Shown: in pieces, positions 54,843 to 64,000 of the stretch
How the letters are laid out: each line of letters opens with the position of its first letter
How positions within the stretch are numbered: the first letter of the stretch is position 1
From: Tritrichomonas musculus
Lineage: Eukaryota > Parabasalia > Tritrichomonadida > Tritrichomonadidae
Direction: 5' to 3'
Length of the DNA: 64,000 nt
NCBI GenBank assembly: GCA_039105265.1
Contig: JAPFFF010000004.1
Coordinates: 7,359,501-7,423,500 of the forward strand
Program-made: the position numbers and the translations under genes
Notes under the pieces: generated by a model
Told to the model about the DNA's origin: nothing
The model's input: only the letters and a program-made list of their open reading frames with translations
Databases searched by the model: none

Positions 54843-56332
54843 ATAGGTGGGCCACTTTTTTTTTGACTTTAAAAAAGTTCTTTTTTTCTTCGAATTTTAA
54901 GAATTATTCAGCAATTTCATAATATATATTTATATAACACATATATGATAGGATGCAGTTGTTAAATTAAGTTTTGAACTAATATTCATCAACTTTTTTT
55001 TTATTACATGATATGCAATATCACAAGTTCAAATGAATTAAAATACATATTTCTATTATTTTATGATATTATCTATGTCATATATCAAGAATGATCTGGA
55101 AACAATATAAAATAATTAATAGATTTCTCTAAAAAGTTAAAATAAAAGGTATTTTTAATTTTCAGAAGTATATAAAAAAATAAAATGTTTTCTTTTTTGA
55201 TATTTAGTTTCTTCATCGCCCAGGCTTTTTATTGATATAGATAGTTATAACATAACTTCAAAGATAAAGGTTAGTTGGGAAAACATATTCAAAAAGTTGA
55301 ATTAGTTAACGGAATGATTTAATTTTGTATCCACTTGTTAGAAATTATAAACGGTCAAACAATAAATTTGGTATAAATAAAGGTAAATTAAAATCAGATA
55401 TATATCCTAGAATATTGGACCTTTATTAAAAAATCATAAAAAATTAAAATCAGCTTTTTTTTATTCAATTTTCTCTCAATTTATAAAAATAGCTTTCAAT
55501 TATTTTTTATATTTTTTCCCTTATTGAAATTTTGAGATTTTTAGAAAAAGCAATATCTTAATTTAAAATTTAATTAATCTATATTAATATTATAATTTCA
55601 TAATTAAATTTTATATTAAAAATATATATAAATGTGATATTTCATTTTAAATTTAAAAAGCAAAGATAATCAAAATAAAAATTATTTTATATTTATTTGA
55701 ATTTTTAAAATTTCAAAAAAAACTAAGTTTTAATAAAAATTATAAATATAGCGATTTAAATAGAAATAAACATAATATATTTTTATTATAATATTATAAA
55801 CATAAATTTAATAGTAAATAATATTTTAAAATATTTTATAATAAATCATATACTAATAAATTTTCAAAATCATTAAAATCGAATAATTGATTATTTCTAA
55901 CTTTTTCAAAACGAATTTTTATAGCATGCTTCAATTGTTATATTCAAAATTTTAGGTATAGAAAAAATCATTTATTTCTTTTTATATTTTATTTTTGATT
56001 ATAATCAACAAGATATAACTTTAAACAAAATTAAATTACACAATTGATTTAAAATTAAAATAGATATTTTTATTCTTAATAAATGAAATTTTCTTATCAA
56101 AATTGAATGATCTTTTTAAATTCTTTTAATTTTGAGAAAATTATTTCAAATATTTTTGAAAGATTTTATCTATACTATTTGAATAGTTTACAAAAAAAAT
56201 ATGAAAATTTAAATTATTCATAAAAACTTTATCTTTAATATTTATGAACTATAATTAATATTTTATTTTATTATTATATGTAATCTATCTAATGGTGCAA
56301 AAGTTATAAAAATTCATTGGTGGCCCACCTAT
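54843..56332. mobile_element. Non-autonomous DNA transposon, 1490 bp, with 8-bp target duplication
   Basis: The left end ATAGGTGGGCCAC (54843-54855) and the right end GTGGCCCACCTAT (56320-56332) are perfect 13-bp inverted repeats. Both are flanked by CTCAATAA (54835-54842 and 56333-56340). An 8-bp duplication fits the hAT superfamily; a 9-bp reading (TCTCAATAA) with 12-bp ends would fit Mutator-like elements. The interior is extremely AT-rich with no open frame, so it depends on a transposase elsewhere. Confidence 0.8.
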
Positions 56333-56340
56333 CTCAATAA

Positions 56341-57146
56341 CAATTTTATATTTCTCCATTTAATTTATGAATATATTTTTGATATTTCTGATTGAAAAAT
56401 TAAAAAAATGTAAATCAAGATTTACCAGTATAATTTTGGTGATCTTTTAATAATAAAATAGTGGAAATTCAATGAATGAAGTATTAGCACAATACATTCA
56501 ATACCTACTAATGAAAGATTACTTAATTGATGTTAGTATGTAATTTTACGCCTTCCAAGATGGAATTGGCAGTTTTAAACATTTTAATGATGGAAAAAAA
56601 ATACTCTTCTTGAATTTGAAGTATAAGACTATGGAAAATTGCAAATTCTTCATTAGAAAACGATTATTCATATTTCTTTGATTTCTTGCTTTATTATTCT
56701 GGATTTCAAATTTTAAATATTAATGAAATTGTTGAACATGCTAATTTTATATGAGCATGAAGGTAAAATATGTAAGAAAGATGTTTTTATTGTTAATTAT
56801 ATAATTGTTTTGATATTTAAATATCAATTGGATTGTTGTAAATGATAATATGGCTTCTCTTTCTTTGTTTTGCATTCAGAATGTTTTCTTAATTATATTT
56901 TTGCAAAAAAAGGAAAGAAAATTAATTTTATAAATAGAGCTCTAATTGGTTTATCTACTAGATGTCATTCAGCATCACTATTTTTTATTTTGATTAAAAA
57001 CTAAATGTTTTGCAATGGAATAGAATTATATATAAATATATTTAAGATTTTAATATGTTTTATTGTCGAATGTAAGCTCTTTGTAGTTTCTCAAAAATTT
57101 ATAAACGACCAAACTTTTTCAATTAAAAGCATAAAATTTATATTTT
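56341..57146. other. Region upstream of the HECT gene with a possible relic
   Basis: At 56473-56705 a plus-strand frame reads MNEVLAQYIQYLLMKDYLID, then VSM, stop, FYAFQDGIGSFKHFNDGKKI, and on to further stops. It has more coding character than its surroundings but no family I recognise, and could be a decayed ankyrin-type gene start. Nearer the HECT start, TTTTTCAATTAAAAGCA (about 57114) may serve as initiator. Confidence 0.35.
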
Positions 57147-60100
57147 ATGATCAAAATTTATGTAAAAACCAGAGAAAAAGGAACATTTCAGATCGATATC
57201 AATTCTGCGAGTTTTGTAGGAGAGTTAAAACATAAAATTCAAAAGAAAGAAGGAACCTCAGCAATCTATCAAATTATTCTCTTTAATGACGAATACCTTG
57301 ATGATGATTATAATCTCAAGCAGTATTCACTTAAAAACGGCTCTACTGTTTATTTGTTTAACAAGAAAAAATCGCTTTTACTTAGATCGTCAAATATATT
57401 TAATAATTCCACTATTATAGATCGAATCCGTCAATCTTGCATAGATCTAGAAATAGATTCAACCAAGGATGAAGTCATAAACTTATTAAACGAAGCAGCT
57501 TTTTATTTGGATAAAATATTTGATGTAAAAGCGATACAAGAACTTTTTTCTCTAATTTTATGCTGTTTTCAGCATTTTCCAGAACAATCGCTAGAAATAA
57601 TAAGCAAACAGTTATCAAAAAAGTCTATTTCCAATAATTTGTTCATAATTACGACATCAGCTCTTTCTTTTTTAAATCAAAATCATCCAGAAATTTCGAT
57701 TAAAAATTTTGAATGGTTTATTTCAAAAGTACGAAACGAAATTTTGCCTCAAATTCAAAACAGAAAAAAATCTAAATTAATTTTATATTATCAAGAGGTT
57801 GACCCGCTTCTACAGCCAGAATTAATTAGCGATATCGCTTTGCTGTCAGAATTAACTGAAAAAGACGTTTTAACTTTTTATCCGATCATTTTGAATTCAA
57901 ATTTATTTTCAAAAATTAATTTATTTATTCGTAAAGTTTCAAATTCTTCCTTATTAAAAATAATTCCAGAAGAAGAATTCTTGAAAAATGACTTGTTTTT
58001 GATTTTGAATCCAGAAAATTTGAGTGTTTTTATTTCAATAGCGACCGAACAGACCTTCAGAAAAATACTTCCACAAATTGGTGAAATGATCATTCCAAAG
58101 ACACATTTTTTGCCATTGATTTCAGATCCAATAATAGAAAAGTGCTTCAAATTTGACATAAAAATGGCATCGAGCCTTTTGTTTGACTATTTCACAAATA
58201 TTGAATTGCTATTGAAAAACTGGGATTATTTTATTAAATACAAACTTCAATTGCCTGAGAATTTCACTTCAAAAATTACAACATTTCCTAAATCACCAAT
58301 TTTGTTGAAAGTCATTTCTCATGTTGAAAACTTGCCCGAAGAAATTCTTTCATTTGCATTGAATGAAGCCGAAGATATTGAAAGTTATGAACTTGCATTC
58401 AAATCAAGTAATATCACATCACCAGTATTATCAACTTTAGAATTTTGGAAACATATTTTAGAAGTTGTTTCAAATTCTGCTGAAGATAGCGTTTCAAAAG
58501 AGTTGTTGATGCAGTTTGCTATTTATTTAGAAATGAACATTCCGCTGCAAAAATTTGATGAATTTTTTGATCATTTAATTTTTGATAATTTCCCACCAAA
58601 TAAAAGACAATCATTATTTCTTGTTTCATTATTTCAATGTTTAAAAGAAGAATATCGTACTGTATTATTGGAAGAGAATATAAATGAGCAAAGAATTGAC
58701 AGATTTTTCAATCAAAAAATCATTCCACCTTATTGTTTGTACAGATTATTCAATTTTGTACGCGCTATAACAAAATACAAACCATTAGGAGTACATCAAT
58801 TATATGCATTGTATCTGCATGATTCGAATAAACTAGATGTTAATTTAGCTAGTATTGAATTTGATCTAAAAGAAGAATCGCATGAATTTTTAATTGAATT
58901 TATTAAAAGAAAAAATGATTTAGATATGCTAACTAATATTGATGATGAGTCTACATTATTATTTATTGTTAATTCTTTAGTTTTTGGATCAAAAAACATT
59001 TTTGTTAGTAAGTTTAATGGAATAACAAAAGAAAATATTCTTCCAATTATAGCAATTGTATTTAATTCAAATCCAGATGGTAAAGATTATTCCAGATTAA
59101 AGCCAATTTCTTATAATAATTTTGAACTACTCATTGAATCATGTGATTTATTAACAAATGATAATGTGCCACAAATTTATATTGAATCTATTAATGCAAT
59201 TCTTTCATGTTATAGTTGTTTATTTGATAAATTTAATATATATTTTGAATTATCATTCAAACTCATTGAAACTTTGTTGATTTCTGCAATTAATAACAAA
59301 TATAAAGCTGATAAAAATAAGCTGATTTCAATAATCTTTAAATTATCATGCGATGACGTAAAACAAACAGATCATGAAAAAACATTATTACTTTTCCAAA
59401 GATTAGGAATTGCTTTATTTAAATTCCTTCTTCAAAACAAAAAAGAAATCAACGATAACGCTAATGTTATCATTGACGATGCTGTTTTTTCCCATATAAA
59501 AAAGATCTTTTTAAATTTAAACTTTTTTGATACAAATGAATTGAAAAAAGCTATAATCGATGAAATTCAACAACCTGATAATGATGATGTTGATGATTTT
59601 GTTCAAACAGTTCAATTTTTAAATGATTTTTGTTCATTTATGCCAGAATTACAATTTGATGATTTAACAAGAGTTAAAAAAATATTTCAAAAATTATTAA
59701 ATGAAGAAAAATGGACTGATTTAATTAAAGTTATACAATTTGGACAAAAAAACAAATTAAAAATAGGTGAATTTGCAAAAATTGATGATTTCATTGAACA
59801 TATTTTAAATGATCCTGATCTAGAAAGTCATCAATTCTTGTTTGATGTTTTATTCAATATTATAATGGAAGATTCATATTTTGCCAATAAATATGCCACA
59901 TATTTTCTTGAAAAATATTCTGTTGATATTACAATCAATCCTAATGAATTTTTACAAAATGTATCTTATGTATATTATGAATTTAAAAGCACCTTTGATC
60001 ATGTTTTTGATCAATTATATGCTTTTTTTCCAAAAGAAAATTTTTACGATTATCGAATTTTAATTGTTAGAAAAATGTATAAACCTTTGAATTATTCTTC

Positions 60101-63100
60101 ACCTAAAATAAACTGTTCATTCATTAAGAAGCTGATTGATGAAAAAACATTTCATTCTTTTCTTTGTCTTCATAAAATTGCTTCATATTTTCCTTTCATG
60201 TTTGATAAGCAATTCTTTTTAATAATTCATGCTCTTTTGCCAACATTGAATTATTTGCACTTATTGTTTGATCCAATAGATGATCAAAATGTAATTGATG
60301 TGAAAACTTTTTATTCTGCTTTTTCGTTCTTAGTGAGTTGTTTATATTCAACGGATTTCTTTTCTTCATTTTGTTTCTGGCTTTTTGAAAACTTTACAAA
60401 ATTAAGTGACGATCAAGTTTTCTGTATGTCAATAATACTTTATTCACTTTTTCAAAGTGATATAGTTTACAAATCTGTTTTGTCACTTGCTTATAAATAT
60501 AGCTTTTTGGATATAATGATTGATCTTATGAATCGAAATGTTAAAGAAGGCCGATATAAAGATTGTTATTTAAATAATCTTTCAAAGCTTTCAAGTAGTT
60601 ATATTTGTTACTTTTATTCAGTAAGCAAATTTACTACTTTTGTCTTTTTTAACATGGTCAAAAATGATGTGATTAAAAATCCATTTGAACTCGAATTTAA
60701 TAATTTTTCTGCTACTCCAATGAATATAAAACCAAAGTTTGAATTAATGCATCAAATGGATGAATTTTATAATGCAATTAATGAAAAGCATCCTTTCATG
60801 ATAGGCCATTCTAAATATCGACATGTTACATATGAAGTACTTTCTAAATTTTTTGAAAATTTTAAAAGCAAAGAGGTTGAATACGTTAAAACTAAAGGGA
60901 AAAAGATTCCTTACTTATTAAGTATAAAAATGGTTAATTATTTATGTTACCAACCAAAATGGGTTTTTGATTACTTTTTTGATTATAAAACATTTGCAAA
61001 AACTCCTGATCATTTTCAATACTTGGAACAAGTAGCGAACACTGTGATCAAAATGGACAATAAAAAGAATAGAAATGACGAATTGTGTCCAACAGATTTT
61101 AATCCAATAAATTATTTTACTTCTGAAATTTGTCATGAAAAATTTAGTGAATTTCTTATTAATCAAATTACAAAAGATGAATTTGATTATTATTTTTATG
61201 ATTTGATTTCATTGTATGCGAGAAAAGAATATAATTTAATCTATTTTCTTGATTTTATAGCTCAAAATATTTCTATAATTGAGTCTAATTTAATGATGTT
61301 TAATAGAATATCTCATTTATTTGAGCGTATTATTGAATCTACTACACTAACAAGCAAATACTTCTTTGAATTTTGTGGACATAAATTCATTAATATTGCT
61401 TTATCTCCATTCTTTAGATTCAATGAATCATCTTTGGCTAATTTGACTAATATTTTATGCTTATTGGGAAAAAATCTTCCAATTAATACGATGCAAGTAA
61501 TTGGATTCATTTGTGCTTTGCATCCTAATTTAACAAATAAAGCAATGGTTTTGTGTGAAAAATTAACAAATGATAAAGCAGTATTAGCTTTTAATTTATT
61601 GAAAAAAATGTATGAAAATGAAAAGAAAAAAGAACAGCCGAATTCTTATGTAATTAAATGCTTTTTTGAAAAAAATAGGTCATTAATGAAAGATGAAATT
61701 CCGTTTTTATTCAAAATACTCCCAAATTATATAACGAAATATGAAGAAGAACATTATTCAAATGATGATCTTTATGATTTAATTTGTCTTTTGTTCAATT
61801 TTTTGGCACCTAAACGAATAAATGAAAGAATACCAATCAAGATTGAATCAACTGATTCTATATTGTATCCACCATCAAACAGTTTGATACAGACATCGAA
61901 AGATTTTTGGATAAACATATATGAAAAGCACCGCTCTTTTTTGAGTGAAATGATTCAAAAAAATGAGCTTAATTTTGACAGATTTAGCTTTCTTCTTGAA
62001 TTCCACGAATTGGTTTCATTTCAAGTACGTTTGAAATACTTCAAACGAAAAGCAAAAGAAATGTTAATTCCAAGAAGTAAGTTTTTTGATGTTAGACGTT
62101 CGAATATTGTAGAAGACACTTTTAAAGAGTTTCAAAATCATAAACCTGAAGAATTGCTGTGGAAGTTTAATGTGTACTTCATTGGAGAACATGGAATTGA
62201 CGCAGGAGGTTTAACACGAGAATGGTTTTCATGTCTGATTAAAGAACTATTTAATCCAGATTTTGGCTTATTTATAAAATGTGGGAATGAAAGTTATTTT
62301 CCAAGTTCATTATCATACATTAATAGCAATCACATTAATTATTTCAAGTTTACAGGTCAAATAATTGCACTTGCGTTGATTAAAAATCAATGTGTTAATG
62401 CACATTTGTCTCTTGCTTTCATAAGACAAATTTTGCATCAAGACATCGTGTTTAAAGATCTTGAAAACTACGATGAATCGTTGATGAGATCACTTCAAAT
62501 GATTTTGGATGTTGGTGATGTGAAAAGTTTTGATTTATATTTTTCAATTGATGACGATCAATTTGGTAAAATAGTATCTGTTGATTTGATTAAAGATGGC
62601 TCAAAAACAGCAGTTACAAATTTAAATAGAAATGAATATGTGAATTTATATGCTGATTATAAACTAAGGAAATCAGTGATTAAACAAATAAGTGCTTTTT
62701 GTGAAGGCTTTGATGAAATCGCACCGCCTAAATTGATTCAGTTGTTCTCTCCATCTGAATTGGATTTGATGATTTGCGGAATTCCTAGAATTGACTTAAA
62801 AGATATGAAAAAGTTCACTAGTTATAATTATCCATACAATAACGAACACCCCGTGATTAAGATGTTTTTCAAGGTGTTGACAAAGTGGAGCCATGAAAAT
62901 TTGGCAAAATTGTTGCTCTTCATAACTGGTTCTTCGCAGGTGCCTGTAAATGGATTCAGAGATTTTCTGAACTTGGGAAATCCAATCTGTATCGCGCCTG
63001 GTGGTGGGAAGGACAGATTGCCTGTCGCTCACACATGCTCGAATATGTTGTGCTTGCCTTATTATGATGATGAAAATGATATGAATAACAAATTATTAAT

Positions 63101-63134
63101 TGCTATTCAACATTGTGAATTTGGTTTGAAATAA
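57147..63134 (+). CDS. HECT E3 ubiquitin ligase with N-terminal ubiquitin-like domain
   Basis: 1995 residues in one uninterrupted frame. Residues 1-72 are a ubiquitin-like domain (MIKIYVKTREKGTFQIDINS, then NGSTVYLF). Residues about 75-1600 are helical and likely armadillo/HEAT-like, without clear motifs. Residues about 1640-1995 are a HECT domain: GEHGIDAGGLTREWFSCLIK, NYFKFTGQIIALAL, and the catalytic loop LPVAHTCSNMLCLPYY with the active Cys near 1964. The final residues EFGLK are close to the usual short C-tail with an aromatic residue. It transfers ubiquitin from an E2 to substrates, probably in cytosol or nucleus. Length and HECT position resemble the HUWE1/TOM1 class; UBL-HECT pairing resembles plant UPL5. 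The ATG starts the UBL directly. Confidence 0.93.
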   Translation: MIKIYVKTREKGTFQIDINSASFVGELKHKIQKKEGTSAIYQIILFNDEYLDDDYNLKQYSLKNGSTVYLFNKKKSLLLRSSNIFNNSTIIDRIRQSCIDLEIDSTKDEVINLLNEAAFYLDKIFDVKAIQELFSLILCCFQHFPEQSLEIISKQLSKKSISNNLFIITTSALSFLNQNHPEISIKNFEWFISKVRNEILPQIQNRKKSKLILYYQEVDPLLQPELISDIALLSELTEKDVLTFYPIILNSNLFSKINLFIRKVSNSSLLKIIPEEEFLKNDLFLILNPENLSVFISIATEQTFRKILPQIGEMIIPKTHFLPLISDPIIEKCFKFDIKMASSLLFDYFTNIELLLKNWDYFIKYKLQLPENFTSKITTFPKSPILLKVISHVENLPEEILSFALNEAEDIESYELAFKSSNITSPVLSTLEFWKHILEVVSNSAEDSVSKELLMQFAIYLEMNIPLQKFDEFFDHLIFDNFPPNKRQSLFLVSLFQCLKEEYRTVLLEENINEQRIDRFFNQKIIPPYCLYRLFNFVRAITKYKPLGVHQLYALYLHDSNKLDVNLASIEFDLKEESHEFLIEFIKRKNDLDMLTNIDDESTLLFIVNSLVFGSKNIFVSKFNGITKENILPIIAIVFNSNPDGKDYSRLKPISYNNFELLIESCDLLTNDNVPQIYIESINAILSCYSCLFDKFNIYFELSFKLIETLLISAINNKYKADKNKLISIIFKLSCDDVKQTDHEKTLLLFQRLGIALFKFLLQNKKEINDNANVIIDDAVFSHIKKIFLNLNFFDTNELKKAIIDEIQQPDNDDVDDFVQTVQFLNDFCSFMPELQFDDLTRVKKIFQKLLNEEKWTDLIKVIQFGQKNKLKIGEFAKIDDFIEHILNDPDLESHQFLFDVLFNIIMEDSYFANKYATYFLEKYSVDITINPNEFLQNVSYVYYEFKSTFDHVFDQLYAFFPKENFYDYRILIVRKMYKPLNYSSPKINCSFIKKLIDEKTFHSFLCLHKIASYFPFMFDKQFFLIIHALLPTLNYLHLLFDPIDDQNVIDVKTFYSAFSFLVSCLYSTDFFSSFCFWLFENFTKLSDDQVFCMSIILYSLFQSDIVYKSVLSLAYKYSFLDIMIDLMNRNVKEGRYKDCYLNNLSKLSSSYICYFYSVSKFTTFVFFNMVKNDVIKNPFELEFNNFSATPMNIKPKFELMHQMDEFYNAINEKHPFMIGHSKYRHVTYEVLSKFFENFKSKEVEYVKTKGKKIPYLLSIKMVNYLCYQPKWVFDYFFDYKTFAKTPDHFQYLEQVANTVIKMDNKKNRNDELCPTDFNPINYFTSEICHEKFSEFLINQITKDEFDYYFYDLISLYARKEYNLIYFLDFIAQNISIIESNLMMFNRISHLFERIIESTTLTSKYFFEFCGHKFINIALSPFFRFNESSLANLTNILCLLGKNLPINTMQVIGFICALHPNLTNKAMVLCEKLTNDKAVLAFNLLKKMYENEKKKEQPNSYVIKCFFEKNRSLMKDEIPFLFKILPNYITKYEEEHYSNDDLYDLICLLFNFLAPKRINERIPIKIESTDSILYPPSNSLIQTSKDFWINIYEKHRSFLSEMIQKNELNFDRFSFLLEFHELVSFQVRLKYFKRKAKEMLIPRSKFFDVRRSNIVEDTFKEFQNHKPEELLWKFNVYFIGEHGIDAGGLTREWFSCLIKELFNPDFGLFIKCGNESYFPSSLSYINSNHINYFKFTGQIIALALIKNQCVNAHLSLAFIRQILHQDIVFKDLENYDESLMRSLQMILDVGDVKSFDLYFSIDDDQFGKIVSVDLIKDGSKTAVTNLNRNEYVNLYADYKLRKSVIKQISAFCEGFDEIAPPKLIQLFSPSELDLMICGIPRIDLKDMKKFTSYNYPYNNEHPVIKMFFKVLTKWSHENLAKLLLFITGSSQVPVNGFRDFLNLGNPICIAPGGGKDRLPVAHTCSNMLCLPYYDDENDMNNKLLIAIQHCEFGLK

Positions 63135-63221
63135 TTGATTATTAGATAAAAGATTTACATTTAATGATTATTTCTTCTTTAATTATTAATTTATTAATTT
63201 ATTTATTTATTTATATAATGT

Positions 63222-63253
<32 letters not shown>
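63222..63253. repeat. A tract of about 30 bases after the HECT gene
   Basis: One of many 20-36 base A/T tracts in the window (for example 9110, 14019, 21718, 23899, 31268). They are probably slippage products; several lie close to gene ends. Confidence 0.7.
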
Positions 63254-63254
<1 letters not shown>

Positions 63255-63298
63255 CAACTAAGACCATAGTGTGGTATTTCTGATTATAATGAACTTAT

Positions 63299-63676
63299 GA
63301 ATGTCCTTCAGAATTGTACAACTATTTTAGAATCGATCCATCATGGATCGATTCTAAAATAGTTGTACAATTGAAAGCGCCTTCAAAAAGTGGAATTTCT
63401 TCAGAAAAAATAATCAAATAAAAATGCTAAATAAAATTAAATCTTTTTATATTTTTACATAATTTTTACCGAGACTACATACCGCCTAGCGGGCGTGGAG
63501 CGAGGCTGAGAGAAGCGAAGCCGAGTCGAGACACCGCGGCTGGCGGTAAGAATCGATAAAAATTTTGTAACAAAAAAAGATTGTTTTTTTAGCTATTTTA
63601 TTATGATTATTTTTTCTGAAGAAATTCCACTTTTTGAATGTCCTTCAGAATTGTACAACTATTTTAGAATCGATCC
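63299..63676. mobile_element. Nested foldback element
   Basis: Word A (41 bp, GAATGTCCTTCAGAATTGTA and on) occurs at 63299-63339 and 63636-63676. Its inverted form follows the first copy, making a perfect palindrome with 29-base arms (63312-63340 and 63344-63372) and a 3-base centre. Word B (35 bp) at 63382-63416 is inverted at 63604-63638. The GC-rich 114-bp repeat sits in the centre. The order A, A', B, core, B', A is that of an inverted-repeat element with an extra outer arm, capable of a very long hairpin. No open frame. Confidence 0.8.
63451..63564. repeat. GC-rich 114-bp dispersed repeat, copy 2
   Basis: Same length and boundaries as 32966-33079, with about ten substitutions. It lies at the centre of the foldback element, which copy 1 lacks, so the 114-bp unit is a separate mobile or functional piece. 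Confidence 0.75.
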
Positions 63677-63736
63677 CTTATGATTAATATTTAACATAAA
63701 TAATCAATGAATATCACTTTTTTATATGCAGGGTGT

Positions 63737-64000
63737 GACATTCAAGTCGGGCCCAAATTTTAAATTGAATATAAACTGCAAAAAAAGATTCAAAATTGAA
63801 TGAATTCAATTTTTTTCTAGCGGTATAAATTTGAATGGATGCGACATTCAAGTCGGGCCCATTTTTTTTGAAAAAGTTTGTTTTTTGATGGATTTTTTAT
63901 TTTATTTTTTAATAATCTAATAAAGCAGTAAAGCACAATTTATTAAAAATATATATATTATAAATAAAAAACTTTGAGAGAATGCGACATTCAAGTCGGG
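63737..64000. repeat. Three copies of GACATTCAAGTCGGG
   Basis: Exact 15-base words at 63737, 63843 and 63986 (spacing 106 and 143 bp). The first two are extended by CCCA and the last two preceded by ATGC. They are separated by AT-rich sequence. The last copy runs into the window edge, so the array probably continues. Confidence 0.75.

Overview
The window is about three quarters A+T and reads as nuclear DNA of a trichomonad (Parabasalia), most likely Tritrichomonas or a close relative. The support is: BspA-type leucine-rich-repeat surface protein, DUF3447/ankyrin genes, Polinton remains next to a pogo/Tc1-type DDE transposase, TCATTT-like initiator motifs just upstream of start codons, and one spliceosomal intron with the trichomonad GTATGT...CTAAC-N-AG signature. 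The species is inferred, not shown.

Layout. 1-9.1 kb: a decayed BspA-like surface gene, a DUF3447/BspA chimeric remnant, a type I membrane protein (minus), an ABCB half-transporter (minus) and scrambled sugar-transporter remains. 9.4-10.8 kb: a PP5-like phosphatase split by a 355-bp intron inside its RGNHE motif. 12-18.6 kb: a broken Polinton with a polymerase part and a long ORF fusing a DDE transposase to a coiled-coil Polinton-type protein, and holding an inserted 919-bp TA-flanked element. 19-29.6 kb: a degenerate element, a hypothetical gene, an FkbM methyltransferase, a vWA-papain-zinc-ribbon protein, two relics and a 123-bp palindromic tandem repeat.

30-48 kb is built by duplication. 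A zinc-ribbon gene plus a DUF2207 membrane-protein gene occur complete at 43.5-47.2 kb and, with the second gene mostly deleted, at 30.0-31.5 kb. Between the copies lie two BTB-like/coiled-coil/ankyrin genes that share near-identical promoters and 5' ends but have patchy divergent interiors.

48-54 kb is a minus-strand DUF3447 gene whose ankyrin repeats are scattered one by one between arrays of a 25-bp satellite. The plus-strand ankyrin genes have the same layout with decayed spacers. This 'one ankyrin module, one satellite spacer' architecture is the most unusual feature here. 54.8-56.3 kb is a 1.49-kb element with perfect 13-bp ends and an 8-bp target duplication. 57.1-63.1 kb is a UBL-HECT ubiquitin ligase. 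The right edge holds a nested foldback element carrying a GC-rich 114-bp repeat also found at 33 kb, and the start of another repeat family.

The genes do not form one pathway. They cover surface contact (BspA, type I protein), transport (ABCB), signalling (phosphatase), protein turnover (HECT, papain) and ankyrin scaffolds, as expected for a repeat-rich, non-operonic protist genome.
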